Origin: Cytophagales bacterium
GTDB lineage: Bacteria > Bacteroidota > Bacteroidia > Cytophagales > Spirosomataceae
DNA: 64,000 bases
Reading direction: 5' to 3'
NCBI GenBank assembly: GCA_004292855.1
Contig: RDXN01000041.1
Location: forward strand, 1 to 64,000
The notes under the pieces are model-generated. The model had not been told where the DNA came from. It saw only the letters and a program-made list of their open reading frames with translations, and ran no database searches. Below, one piece after another: positions 38,701 to 47,714 of this stretch (within the stretch, counting starts at the first letter, position 1; every line of letters starts with the position of its first letter). The position numbers and the translations under genes were made by a program.

Positions 38701-41700
38701 TCGTTGTGAGCAATGCGAACATCTGCGAAGGTGCCGTGGCAACGATCACCGCAACTGGTCCTGCCGGTTCAACCATCCGTATTTACCTGACTCCAACGGG
38801 AGCAAACGGGCTGGTTGGTACAATGGCAAGCGGAGCATCGCTGACGGTTCAGCCAAGCACAACAACGGTGTACTACGCCGAAGTAGTAGGTGCTGAGGTT
38901 GTGGCCAACTGCCCACGTACGCCAGTAGCGGTTGAGGTAACGCGCAAGCCGCCAACGCCAACGTGCCCGGAGCGTCTGACGGTATGTATTGGTCGCACAA
39001 CGATCAACCTGACAACGGTTTACTCCAGCACAACGACTGGCTCGAACACGTTCGAGTGGCGCACAGGCTTGCAGCCAACCTCTCCGCTGGTGTCTAACGT
39101 CACGGCGGCTGGTCAGGGCAAGTACTACCTGTTCGAGCGTTCGGCCAACGGCTGCTACAGCAACCCGGCTATTCTGACCATCGACGGTGAAAACTGCGAT
39201 TGCCGGAACCCAGCCACGATTGCACTCGGCCCAGGCCGGTCAGTTTGCGAAGGTGCGCCAGTTGTTCTGGTGGCAACCCTCGGTGGTGGCGCAACGAGCG
39301 TAACCTGGACCTCAACCGGATCGGGGACGTTTGTAACGGCTGGCCTGAGCGCGACCTATACGCCTTCAGCGGCTGATGCCAACAATGAATTTGTAACAAT
39401 TACAGGTACGACCAACGACCCCGACGGCGCGGGTGTTTGCACCACTGCGTCAAGCAACGTGGTTGTCGACATCAACGAGCGGCCTGAGGCTCCGGTGGGC
39501 GTTGCCTGCGACGATGAACTGGTTTGCCAGGGTCAGAGCACCAAGTTGATTGGTTTCTCGGCTCAGGGTGCCCGCATCAACTGGTATGGCCCGAACAACA
39601 CGTTCCTGGGTCAGACGGCAAGTGCTGGTAAACTGACGGTAACACCAACGGGTACGACAGTGTACTACGCCGAAGCTGTAAGTGAAGACGGTTGCGTAAG
39701 CGCGACTCGCTCATCAGTAACGGTAGTGGTAGGTCAGTGCAAAGCTGATCTGGCTGTAACGGCAGTTGTAACGCCGGGTGGTACGTACAGTGTCGGTCAA
39801 ACGGTAACGTACGTAATCACGGCCTGCAACAACGGCCCCGCAACGGGCGAGAATGTAGCGGTGAGCTTCCCGCTGCCATCGTCAGTCGAATACGTAAGCA
39901 ACACACCGGGCCAGGGTACGTATAACCCAGCCACGGGTTCGTGGAGCCTCGGCACCATGCCAAGCGGTACGTGTAAGAACCTGTTCGTTGAAGTAGTCAT
40001 TCGCGGCACGGGTACGATCTCAGCTACGGCAGTGATCACCGGCACGAACGACGACCCAACCAAGCCAGGTAACAACTCGGCGGTGGTTAGCTTCCCAGTT
40101 CCAGAAGCTCCTTGCAACGTTGCGCCACCGCACATTACCTGTGCTATTACAGACATCTGTGTAGGCGAGCGGACAACGCTCAACGCCGAAGGATGTGCGG
40201 GTAACGTGGTATGGTCGAACGGTCAATCGGGTACAGCGATCAGCGTGTCGCCACGGGTAACAACTACGTACACGGCTAGCTGTGTGGTAGGACGTTGCAC
40301 GAGCACAGCCTCGAACGCCATCACGATTCGTCTGAACAACCCAGTTAAGCCAACCATTATGGCCAGCACGAACAGCGTGTGTGCCGGTGGTGTGGTTAGC
40401 CTCACGGCTACGGGTTGCGAAGGCGGTGCGATCCTCTGGTCGACAGGGGCAACGGGTTCGGTTATCTCGACAACGATCAACGGTCGTACGACCATCACGG
40501 CGAACTGCCGCATTGGCAACTGCCTGAGCGAGCCAGCCGAGAAGATCATTGACCTGAGCAACGACATTCCGAAGCCAACCGTAACATGCAGCACAACGGT
40601 GATCTGCCCAGGCGAGAGCGTGGAGTTAAGCACGGTTTGCGCAGTTGGAACACCATTGTGGAGCACGGGGGCAACCACCGCTCGCATCACGGTGTACCCA
40701 ACCGACGGTAACAATAGCTACAATGTAAGCTGCGTAAACGGCTCATGCCGCAGTGCGCAGTCGGACAACTACGTGATTCGGATTATTCGGCCAACGGTGC
40801 CGGTTGTAACGGCAAGCAGCAGCACGATCTGTGCAGGCAGCAGCGTTACGCTCACCGCCAGCGGCTGCGCCGAGGGTACGATTCAGTGGAGCACCCGCAC
40901 AACGGGCAACACCCTGATCGTGAACCCAATAACGAACATCAGCTACTTCGCAACCTGCAAAGTGCGCGAGTGTATCAGCGAGGCATCAGCACCAGTAGCC
41001 CTGGTTGTTGTGAACCCAACGCCACCATCGGTACGTCGTCCGAGCAAGCCAATTGTTTGCTCAGGTGAAAGCGTAACGCTGACTGCCGATGGATGTGCCG
41101 CCGGAACGATTGTTTGGAACACGGGTCAGACCGGATCAAGCATCGTGATTATGCCAACCGAAACGAAGACCTACTCGGCCTCTTGCCAGATTGGCTCATG
41201 CCGCTCAGCAGGATCGAACGGTGAGGTTGTAACGGTGAACACAACGCCAGGTGCTGCGCCAATGGTAACAGCATCGAGCACGGTAACCTGCGGAACAGAG
41301 CCAATCACCCTGACAGCAACGGGCTGCGCAAGCGGCACGGTGATCTGGTCGGATGGTCAGACTGGCTCAGTCGTAACGGTAACGCCAACGGCCACAATGA
41401 ACGAGTTCTACGCTGTGTGCCGCTCAACAACGGCCTGCGGAACGGCTCGCTCAAACACGATTCGCGTACGGATCACAACGGTGCCAACACCAACCGTGAT
41501 TTGCAGTGAGTCGGTGATTTGCCCAGGCGAAGCGGTTGAACTGACCGCTCAGAATTGCACCGGCACGCCGATGTGGAGCACGGGCGAAAGCACCGCAACC
41601 ATCACGGTTCGGCCACAGGTAACAACCGGTTACTCGCTGACGTGCAAGAGTGGTGCTTGTGTAAGCGCAGGCTCGAACGTCTACACGATCACGGTGATCA

Positions 41701-44700
41701 AGCCAGCGGCTCCAACAGTAACGGCTTCGGCCACACTGGTTCAGCCCGGTCAGAGCGTAACGCTCACGGCCAACTGCTCGGTGGGTACGCCAGTTTGGAG
41801 TAACAACGCAACGACCAACTCGATTGTGGTGTCGGTAACGGGCACACAAAGCTTCCAGGCGTTCTGTAAGTATCGTACCTGCCTGAGCGAAGGCTCAACA
41901 GGCATCACGGTAACAACCGACGCTGGTTGCCAGGTAGCACCGGGCACACTCCGCACGGAGTCGGGCACGATCTGCGCCGGTGGCTCGAACACCGTAACCA
42001 TCACGGCCATCCCGAACGGTGGACAAGTGGTTCCGACCGGCTACTCAGTATTGTATGTCCTGACGAAGGGCACCGACCTGATTATCCAGAAGACAAGCAC
42101 AACGCCTGGCTTCGTAGTCAATGCCGAGAACGCAACGTATCGCGTTCACACGCTCGTCTACAACGCCAACGCGACAGACCCGAACTTCCTCGACCTGTCG
42201 GTGGTACAGCCGGGCACAACGCCAGCAAGCGCGGTACTGAGCCTGATCGCATCTCGCAAGATTTGCGCGGCTCTCGACGCAACGGGTGTACCAGTGCAGG
42301 TGAAAGTAGTGGCTCCGCCAACAATTGTTGGACCGTCGCTCACGATCTGTGCAGGCTCATCGGTAACGCTGACGGCCCAGGGTTGCGAAGGCGGAACCAT
42401 CCGCTGGATGAGCGGTCAAACGGGTAACATACTCGTACTGAACGCGGTGACAGAAATGGTTTGGCAGAATGCAACCTGCACGATTGACGGTTGCACCAGC
42501 AAACCATCGGAGAGCTACGACATCGACGTGATCGTGCCACGCGCTCCAACGGTAACTTGCGACAAGCCAACGATCTGTATCGGTGAGCAAACGACGCTAC
42601 AAGCTGTAGGTTGCGCTGGTGGTACGTTCCAGTGGGAGTCGGGCGAAACAACCGCTTCGATCACGGTAACGCCAACGGTAACGGCTAATACCTACCGCGT
42701 ACGTTGCCAGTACGGTGCGTGCTTCAGCGACTACTCGCCAGCCTGCAAGGTGAACGTGGGTGGTCCAAATGCACCAACGATCAGCATCCAGTCGTCGGGT
42801 TCAACAGTCGTGACCAACGCAACTAACTGCTTCGGTGCGCCGATCACGCTGGTTGCTACGGGTTGCCCCGCTGGTGCCTACGCAATCTGGTCGAACGGCG
42901 ACGCGGGCAACCGCATCACGGTAAGCCCATCGCGGAGCATTACCTACACGGCACAGTGCTGCACATCGAACAACTGCAAGAGTTCGCTCTCGAACATCGT
43001 GACGATCTCAGTAGGTCCGAAGATTGTGCCGCCAGTAACGCGTGACCTGACCAATACATGTCCGTTCCAGACGGTGAACCTGGCAGGCGGTGTAACCTCA
43101 ACCCCAACCACAACGGGTGGTGTGATTGAGTACTACACAAGCAGCACACCGAAAGCGGATGATCGGGTGTCGAACCCAGGAGCTGTTGGTCGCTCAGGTG
43201 CCTACTACGCATTCGAGAAAACAACGAGTGGTTGCTACAGCCTCGGCTCAGTAATCAACGTTCGGATCTCGGCTTGCGAAGGTCAGGCAGTACCATGCGA
43301 CAAGAACCCGCTGACGGCCAACGCCGGACGCGACGATAAGATTTGTGCTGCTAAAGCGTACAAACTGAGTGGCTCGACAACGGGCGAAGGTGTGAGCGTA
43401 CAATGGACGACCTCGGGAACGGGTAAGTTCGATGATCCGTTCGCAGCCAACGCTACGTACCTGCCATCGGAGGAGGACGTGAAAGCAGGTAAAGTAACGC
43501 TGACTTTAGCCGCCCGGGTGCCAAACAGCACCTGTGGCGACGCTAAAGACGGCATGGAGTTGACAATCGAAGGCGTGAAAGAAACACCAACCATCCGCAC
43601 CATTGGCTCAGTCAATGCGTGCGCCGGTGACTCGGTGATCCTAGAAGCCTCGGCAGGCGATAGCTACATGTGGAGCAACCGCGCAACAGGTAACCGTATC
43701 GTTGTAAAAACGAGCGGTACCTATAGTGTGCAGGCGTTCGACAAGGCAGGCTGTAGCTCACTCAAGTCTAACGAAGTAGTGGTAACGGTAGGTGAGTCGT
43801 CAAAGGCTCCCTACGTAACCAACCTGCGCAACACCTGCCCCGCCACAACGGTCGACCTGACAAAGGCGATCAGCGAGGCAGCCGCAGCCGGTACGACCTA
43901 CGCATTCCGTATGGGAACATCGCCAACCTCAGGGTTGGTGATGCGTCCCGACGCGGTGGGCGAGGGCACCTACTACGCCTTCCGTAGCAACGCTGCGGGT
44001 TGCGTAAGTGCCCCGGCTGCTATCGAAGTAAAGGTATTCAACTGCGCTACCGACACGGCTCGTGCTGACCTGGCGATCACCAAGACGGCCAGCAAAACAG
44101 CTCTGAACCGGGGTGAGGTAATTACCTACACGATTTCGGTACAGAACAAAGGACCAAAGGCTGCCTCGAACGTAAATGTTCGCGACATTCTGCCCGCTGG
44201 TCTGGAGTTGGTGCCGGGTGCCAATGGCAACTACAACGTGAGCAACGGAGCCGTAACGAAGTGGTGGGGTGTAGTGGCAGCGAATGCCACCGAGACCATC
44301 ACGTTCCAGGCCCGCGCTACCAAGAAGGGTGAGATTGTGAACACGGCAGAGATTACCTACGCCGATCAGCAGGACCCCGACATGACCAACAACAAGTCGA
44401 GCGTAACGGTAACCGATACCTCATCGGCCCGCCCCGGTCGCGTTGGTTTGGCAAAGGCGGTAACAAGCCAGAAAATGGTGGGTACCGACACGTTTGACGT
44501 AGAGTATGCGTTCCGCTTGACTAACTACGGCGACACCGACCTGACCAATGTTCAGGTAACGGACGACCTGAAGGCGGTATTCGGCTCGCACACAATCAGC
44601 GAAGTGGCCGTTGCAACGACCGACGCTGATAACTTCAAGCTGACGTTCAACCCGGCATTCCTGACGGGCGACTCGAAAATGTTCGACGGCAAGGGTACGC

Positions 44701-46673
44701 TGAAAGCTTCGGCAACAACGTACTTCTTCCTGAGCGCACGGGTGAAACTCGACGCAGCCAACGCAAACCGTACGTTCTCGAACTCGGCAACGGCTTCGGC
44801 AACTTCAGACGGTGTAACCACGGAAGATGCTTCGGTCAATGGTGCCGATGCTGACCCCGATGGCGACGGTAACCCGAACAACAACGCGGGTTCTACGGTC
44901 TTCACCCTCGAAGAGAAGCAGGCTCCGGTGAATCCGATTGGTGTGGCACTCGCTGTAACATCGACCGAGAAACAGCCCGACAATTCATACAACGTGGGCT
45001 TCCAGGTTGTGGTGAAGAACTTCGGTGAGAAAGGTCTGGAGAATGTATCGTTGATGGATAGCCTGTCGAAAGCCTTCCCGACCCCCGCTAGCTTCTCGCT
45101 GGTGAGCGGTCCAACGGCCAACGCCGGTAGCAGCTTGCAGGTGAACACGGGCTTCAACGGTACCACGAACACGAACATCCTCGCGCCCGGTAGCACACTC
45201 GCAACCGGCAAGAGCGACACGATTCGTTACGTGATCAACGTGACGCCAAACGGCAATAATGGTCCGTTCTACAGCTCGATCACGGGCACGGCAACGGTAG
45301 CCAGCACGAGCGTAACGGTAACCGACCGCTCGAACGTTGGTGTTGACCCGGCCCCGGCTGGCAACATGCAAACGCCCGTCCGGTTCGATTTGCCCGAAGC
45401 TCTGTTGGGTGTAGCCAAGTCGGTGGGAACGCCGGTGATGGTGGAGCCGGGTATCTACGACGTAGCCTACACGATCAAGCTGACCAACCTCGGTACGGCT
45501 GATCTGAAAAAGGTTCAGATTGTTGATAACCTGTCGAATACCTTCAACCGGGGTGCATTGATCGTCGACAACCGCGTGAAGGTAACCGCCGACGCCGGTC
45601 TGAAAGTCGACTCGCTGTACTCAGGTCAGGGTCTGATGACCAAGATTCTGGTCGACACGCTCAGCACACTGCCTAAAGGCGCAAGCCGGTCGGTGAGCTT
45701 CAAGGTTCGCGTAAACGTGAAGAATGCCGATTCGCTGACGTTCTATAACTCAGCCGTTGGTATGGCCTACACGCCGGGTGGTGTGATGGTTGCCGATACG
45801 TCGACAGCCGGTGCTAACCCCGACCCGAACAACAACCTCGATCCGCGTACGGCCAACAACCCGACGCCCGTGGTGCTGAACAGCGTAGGCAACAGCTACA
45901 TTGGTCTGGCATTGGCCGTGAAAGACACGCTCATGAAAGCCGATGGCAGCTACGATGTCTCGTTTATTGCGGTGGTGAAAAACTTCGGTACGGCTCCAAT
46001 GACCAACGTTTCGGTTACGGATACGCTCGCGAAAGTATTTACTGACGCTAATGGCTCTTCATTCCGCGTAGTTGGCACACCAATTGCTTCTCGTAATAGT
46101 GGACTCATGGCGAACACAGGGTTCGATGGTTCATCGGATGTTCGCCTGATTCTGCCACAGAGCAGTTCGCTGGCAGGAGGCCGCACCGACACGCTGACGT
46201 TCATGGTCAACGTCCGGTCGAATGGACTCACGTCAACGTTCCTTAACTCGGCGTACGCTACTGCCCTTGCTGATGGGGTAACGGTGCGGGACATTTCAAC
46301 GAATGGCCTCAACCCTGACCCAAGCGGCAACCGCAACCCAACCGACGCAGCCGAAAGCGAAGCAACCCCAGTGGTACTTGGCGCATCGGATCAGGCGGTG
46401 TTCATCCCCGAAGGCTTCTCGCCAAACGGTGACGGCATCAACGATGTGTTCACAATTCGGGGTGCGGAGAGTCAGGCAGTCAAATTGGAAGTCTTCAACC
46501 GTTGGGGCCACACGGTCTACAAGAGCGACGACTACAAGAACGACTGGAGCGGAACGTCGAACACGGGCGTCCTGAAGGGTAACACCGCAGGCCTACCCGA
46601 CGGAACGTACTTCTACCGCGTGCAACTGGAAAGTGGTCGGACCTACGTACGATTCATGACGATTAACCGATAA
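32784..46673 (+). CDS. Giant SdrD-B repeat adhesin with T9SS type B sorting domain
   Basis: About 4,629 residues from the ATG at 32784; a signal peptide core follows at residues 64-85 (GGLLASFTLSLLSFGAIAQ), unusually far from the start. Next are a DUF11-like domain, 14 SdrD-B/Cna-B-like repeats of about 118 residues from ~33,672 to ~38,670 (ASLGDYVW...GVTVTLY...YVVFTAP...NPTIDAGLIPL), about a dozen Cys-containing Ig-like units to ~43,790 (ICxGExVTLTAxGC...), and at least five DUF11-like domains. The end (46,400-46,673) is a CHU_C / gliding-motility type sorting domain (EGFSPNGDGINDVFTI...VFNRWGHTVYKS...GTYFYRV). It would be exported by type IX secretion and held at the cell surface. The next genes encode PorP/SprF partners. 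Confidence 0.93.
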   Translation: MNEQPLLKNSLALIRMLWQHCVQGLPFGSKADSVCWAEDRDRFASSPPPRRSAAQRSGSRPREWALTGGLLASFTLSLLSFGAIAQSADVSVDAQISNPNPALNGTVTYTVTVVNSATTAASNVLVKVALPAGYVNATGYVASTGAPSYSASSGNWAIASLAASSSATLQITATILERGVAFMTAEVIASGTPDADSNPNNGSYLEDDLDNACFSVPLLYYSGDEYTVSAPAGFSGVQYYKDGNLVGSASVPATEASLDGSGNLVIKSVGTYSVQASLSGCQATNCCNIIVVPGPLASLGDYVWLDNNKDGQQGTAALEPPVQGVTVQLYQPGSTSALSTTVTGSDGKYLFSNLIPGEYYVVFTAPNGMTYTSPNSGTDATDSDADAVTGRTQTYTLAGGDQNLTVDAGLIPLPASLGDYVWLDNNGNGVQDPGESGVQGVTVTLYSNGSAVATTTTSASGLYSFTGLAPGDYQVVFTAPVGTTFTQPNGTTNTAQDSNVTSTTGQLGGTSIVSLTAGQNNPTIDAGLIPLKASLGDYVWYDNNSDGQQGPAAQEPPVPGVVAQLYQPGTPTPIASTTTNTSGFYSFTGLDPGQYYVVFTAPNGSTFTTPNSGTDTSDSDVASLTGQLGSTGIYSLTAGENNPTVDAGLIPLKASLGNYVWLDTNKNGTQDPTETGVANVTVTLFSNGSALATQTTSTSGTYLFTNLDPGQYSVVFTAPGGMTFTTPNSSTVSDALDSDAASFTGQSGSTGVYSLTAGEQNLTVDAGLIPVSASLGDYVWLDNNGNGVQDPGEPGVPAVTVTLYSNGSAVATTTTSASGLYSFTGLAPGNYQVVFTAPVGTTFTQPNGTTNTATDSNVNSFTGQLGGTSIVSLSAGENNPTIDAGLIPLKASLGDYVWYDNNSDGQQGPAAQEPPVPGVVAQLYQPGTPTPLASTTTNSSGFYSFTGLDPGQYYVVFTAPNGSTFTQGLQGNTGTDSNVNSLTGQMGSTPVVSLTAGQHDPTIDAGLIPLKASLGNYVWLDTNKNGTQDPTETGVANVTVTLFSNGSALATQTTSASGTYLFTNLDPGQYSVVFTAPGGMTFTTGNAPGVSDALDSDAASFTGQSGSTGVYSLTAGEQNLTVDAGLIPLPASLGDFVWSDNNGNGVQDPGESGVPGVTVSLYNNGTLVATTTTNGSGGYSFTGLTPGDYQVVFTAPVGMTFSPPNGTTNTANDSNVTSTTGQLGGTSIVSLTAGQNNPTIDAGLIPLKASLGNYVWLDTNKNGTQDTGEAPVAGVTVTLFSNGSAIATQVTSASGLYLFTNLDPGQYSVVFTAPNGHTFTTPNASGVSDALDSDAASFTGQNGSTGVYSLSAGEQNLTVDAGLIPLPASLGDYVWLDQNGNGVQDPGENGVSGIGVTLYDAASGTVVGTMTTSSTGFYSFTGLNPGSYYVVFTGPAGTTYTTPNGTTNTAQDSNVTSTTGGTGRTGVVSLTAGENNPTIDAGILPVVASLGDYVWLDMNQDGQQGPAAQEPPVPGVLVQLYVPGGATPIASTTTNTSGFYSFTGLAPGSYQVVFTAPPGTTFTQGLQGNPATDSNVNSLTGQRGGTAVVSLSANENNPTIDAGLIPLKASLGNYVWQDTNGNGQQDPSEMGVSGVTVTLFSNGSAIATQTTSTSGTYLFTNLDPGQYSVVFTTPNGYTFTTPNATGVNDAQDSDAASFTGQSGSTGVYSLTAGEQNLTVDAGLVPQPASLGNYVWNDTNGNGIQDPTETGVPSVTVTLYSNGVVVGTQVTNATGGYLFTGLMPGNYSVVFTAPAGMTFTQPNGTTNTATDSNVNSTTGQLGGTSVVSLSAGEVNTTIDAGLIPVQASLGDYVWSDTNGNGIQDPTEVGVPGVTVTLYNAVTNAPLSVTTTSATGGYLFTGLTPGSYYVVFTTPTGFTLTAQNATTNTATDSNANPTTGRTNTVTLVGGESNLTIDAGLVPNAPPVTCPGAATLVVSNANICEGAVATITATGPAGSTIRIYLTPTGANGLVGTMASGASLTVQPSTTTVYYAEVVGAEVVANCPRTPVAVEVTRKPPTPTCPERLTVCIGRTTINLTTVYSSTTTGSNTFEWRTGLQPTSPLVSNVTAAGQGKYYLFERSANGCYSNPAILTIDGENCDCRNPATIALGPGRSVCEGAPVVLVATLGGGATSVTWTSTGSGTFVTAGLSATYTPSAADANNEFVTITGTTNDPDGAGVCTTASSNVVVDINERPEAPVGVACDDELVCQGQSTKLIGFSAQGARINWYGPNNTFLGQTASAGKLTVTPTGTTVYYAEAVSEDGCVSATRSSVTVVVGQCKADLAVTAVVTPGGTYSVGQTVTYVITACNNGPATGENVAVSFPLPSSVEYVSNTPGQGTYNPATGSWSLGTMPSGTCKNLFVEVVIRGTGTISATAVITGTNDDPTKPGNNSAVVSFPVPEAPCNVAPPHITCAITDICVGERTTLNAEGCAGNVVWSNGQSGTAISVSPRVTTTYTASCVVGRCTSTASNAITIRLNNPVKPTIMASTNSVCAGGVVSLTATGCEGGAILWSTGATGSVISTTINGRTTITANCRIGNCLSEPAEKIIDLSNDIPKPTVTCSTTVICPGESVELSTVCAVGTPLWSTGATTARITVYPTDGNNSYNVSCVNGSCRSAQSDNYVIRIIRPTVPVVTASSSTICAGSSVTLTASGCAEGTIQWSTRTTGNTLIVNPITNISYFATCKVRECISEASAPVALVVVNPTPPSVRRPSKPIVCSGESVTLTADGCAAGTIVWNTGQTGSSIVIMPTETKTYSASCQIGSCRSAGSNGEVVTVNTTPGAAPMVTASSTVTCGTEPITLTATGCASGTVIWSDGQTGSVVTVTPTATMNEFYAVCRSTTACGTARSNTIRVRITTVPTPTVICSESVICPGEAVELTAQNCTGTPMWSTGESTATITVRPQVTTGYSLTCKSGACVSAGSNVYTITVIKPAAPTVTASATLVQPGQSVTLTANCSVGTPVWSNNATTNSIVVSVTGTQSFQAFCKYRTCLSEGSTGITVTTDAGCQVAPGTLRTESGTICAGGSNTVTITAIPNGGQVVPTGYSVLYVLTKGTDLIIQKTSTTPGFVVNAENATYRVHTLVYNANATDPNFLDLSVVQPGTTPASAVLSLIASRKICAALDATGVPVQVKVVAPPTIVGPSLTICAGSSVTLTAQGCEGGTIRWMSGQTGNILVLNAVTEMVWQNATCTIDGCTSKPSESYDIDVIVPRAPTVTCDKPTICIGEQTTLQAVGCAGGTFQWESGETTASITVTPTVTANTYRVRCQYGACFSDYSPACKVNVGGPNAPTISIQSSGSTVVTNATNCFGAPITLVATGCPAGAYAIWSNGDAGNRITVSPSRSITYTAQCCTSNNCKSSLSNIVTISVGPKIVPPVTRDLTNTCPFQTVNLAGGVTSTPTTTGGVIEYYTSSTPKADDRVSNPGAVGRSGAYYAFEKTTSGCYSLGSVINVRISACEGQAVPCDKNPLTANAGRDDKICAAKAYKLSGSTTGEGVSVQWTTSGTGKFDDPFAANATYLPSEEDVKAGKVTLTLAARVPNSTCGDAKDGMELTIEGVKETPTIRTIGSVNACAGDSVILEASAGDSYMWSNRATGNRIVVKTSGTYSVQAFDKAGCSSLKSNEVVVTVGESSKAPYVTNLRNTCPATTVDLTKAISEAAAAGTTYAFRMGTSPTSGLVMRPDAVGEGTYYAFRSNAAGCVSAPAAIEVKVFNCATDTARADLAITKTASKTALNRGEVITYTISVQNKGPKAASNVNVRDILPAGLELVPGANGNYNVSNGAVTKWWGVVAANATETITFQARATKKGEIVNTAEITYADQQDPDMTNNKSSVTVTDTSSARPGRVGLAKAVTSQKMVGTDTFDVEYAFRLTNYGDTDLTNVQVTDDLKAVFGSHTISEVAVATTDADNFKLTFNPAFLTGDSKMFDGKGTLKASATTYFFLSARVKLDAANANRTFSNSATASATSDGVTTEDASVNGADADPDGDGNPNNNAGSTVFTLEEKQAPVNPIGVALAVTSTEKQPDNSYNVGFQVVVKNFGEKGLENVSLMDSLSKAFPTPASFSLVSGPTANAGSSLQVNTGFNGTTNTNILAPGSTLATGKSDTIRYVINVTPNGNNGPFYSSITGTATVASTSVTVTDRSNVGVDPAPAGNMQTPVRFDLPEALLGVAKSVGTPVMVEPGIYDVAYTIKLTNLGTADLKKVQIVDNLSNTFNRGALIVDNRVKVTADAGLKVDSLYSGQGLMTKILVDTLSTLPKGASRSVSFKVRVNVKNADSLTFYNSAVGMAYTPGGVMVADTSTAGANPDPNNNLDPRTANNPTPVVLNSVGNSYIGLALAVKDTLMKADGSYDVSFIAVVKNFGTAPMTNVSVTDTLAKVFTDANGSSFRVVGTPIASRNSGLMANTGFDGSSDVRLILPQSSSLAGGRTDTLTFMVNVRSNGLTSTFLNSAYATALADGVTVRDISTNGLNPDPSGNRNPTDAAESEATPVVLGASDQAVFIPEGFSPNGDGINDVFTIRGAESQAVKLEVFNRWGHTVYKSDDYKNDWSGTSNTGVLKGNTAGLPDGTYFYRVQLESGRTYVRFMTINR
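33672..38670 (+). repeat. Array of 14 SdrD-B-like domain repeats with 1,074-nt higher-order unit
   Basis: Each unit is about 350-363 nt. Three subtypes can be told apart by their first motif: A (DNNGNGVQDP), B (NNSDGQQGPAAQEPP) and C (DTNKNGTQDP). The order starts B A B C A B C, and the second A-B-C block (starting 35,100; 35,454; 35,817) repeats the first (34,026; 34,380; 34,743) at a constant distance of 1,074 nt with long identical DNA runs, evidence of recent block duplication. Confidence 0.9.
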
Positions 46674-46678
46674 TTCCA

Positions 46679-47656
46679 ATGTCGAACACGATTTCAACCA
46701 AACTTTGGGCAATCGTGCTGCTGCTAGCCTCCTGGGCTGGCGGCAGCCGGGCCTGGGCACAGCAGGACAAGCAGTTCTCCCAGTACATGTTCAACATGCT
46801 GGCTCTGAACCCTGCCTATGCCGGAAGCCGCGATGTGCTCAGTGCCACGGCCATGTACCGCAGTCAGTGGGTCGGTCTGGAAGGTGCCCCTCAAACCGGC
46901 ACGTTCACGATTGACATGCCGCTGAACCGCGAACGGGTTGGCATTGGTCTGCAACTCTACAACGACCGTATTGGTCTGTTCAACGAGACGGGTGCTGTGG
47001 CTTCCTATGCCTTTCGGATTAAGATGGGGCAGCGCACCACGCTCGCTCTGGGCTTACAGGGCGGTGTTACCAACTTGGCCGCTCGCCTGACCGAGGTGCA
47101 ACTGATTCCGGCGGGTGTTTCGGCCGACCCGGCTTTTGCCAACAACATCAACAAGATGTTGCCCAACTTCGGCACGGGTATTTACCTCAGCAACGATAAG
47201 TCGTATTTGAGCCTTTCGGTGCCGCGTCTGCTAAAGAACCGCCTGACTGACTTCGATTCGGGTATCAACCGGGCCGTAGTTCGTCGGCACGCCTACGCAG
47301 CCGCCGGGTTTGTACTCAATGTGAGTCCGGCTCTGAAACTGAAACCGTCTGTGTTGGTGAAGTATGCCGAAGGTGCCCCGCTGGGTTTCGACGGTAACAT
47401 GAACCTCTGGATCAACGACCGCGTGGCCCTGGGCGTTTCGCTCCGCAAGAACCAGTTCTACTCGTTCACTCAATACACCAACGATGCCGTTGTAGGCATG
47501 GTGGAGTTGCAGATGACCGATCAGTTCCGGTTGGGTTACGCCTACGACCGCACCGTGAGCCGCCTGGGACAGATTGCCCCAAGCTCGCACGAGATTATGT
47601 TGCGGTATGAATTCGGATTTGGTAAAAACAAGATCCTGACGCCCCGTTATTTCTAA
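46679..47656 (+). CDS. PorP/SprF family type IX secretion outer-membrane protein
   Basis: 325 residues. Signal peptide 1-27 (cleavage near AWAQ). The family hallmark follows: DKQFSQYMFNMLALNPAYAGSRD, then a beta-barrel pattern with RSQWVGLEGAPQT and YNDRIGLFNETG, ending in an aromatic residue. PorP/SprF proteins pair with giant substrates that carry type B sorting domains and are needed for their secretion or attachment. The gene starts 5 nt after the adhesin stop, which implies a shared mRNA and direct partnership. Confidence 0.94.
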   Translation: MSNTISTKLWAIVLLLASWAGGSRAWAQQDKQFSQYMFNMLALNPAYAGSRDVLSATAMYRSQWVGLEGAPQTGTFTIDMPLNRERVGIGLQLYNDRIGLFNETGAVASYAFRIKMGQRTTLALGLQGGVTNLAARLTEVQLIPAGVSADPAFANNINKMLPNFGTGIYLSNDKSYLSLSVPRLLKNRLTDFDSGINRAVVRRHAYAAAGFVLNVSPALKLKPSVLVKYAEGAPLGFDGNMNLWINDRVALGVSLRKNQFYSFTQYTNDAVVGMVELQMTDQFRLGYAYDRTVSRLGQIAPSSHEIMLRYEFGFGKNKILTPRYF

Positions 47657-47682
47657 TTTCGGCCCAGTTTTTGCAACACCGA

Positions 47683-47714
47683 GGGTATATTCTTTACTGA
47701 ATATACCCTTTTTT
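47683..47714 (+). terminator. Terminator-like hairpin ending at the next start codon
   Basis: GGGTATATTC (47683-47692) pairs with GAATATACCC (47699-47708) around 6 nt, followed by TTTTTT (47709-47714). The ATG of the OmpA-type gene starts at 47715, so the U-tract abuts the start codon. It can act as an attenuator between the two genes. Confidence 0.85.
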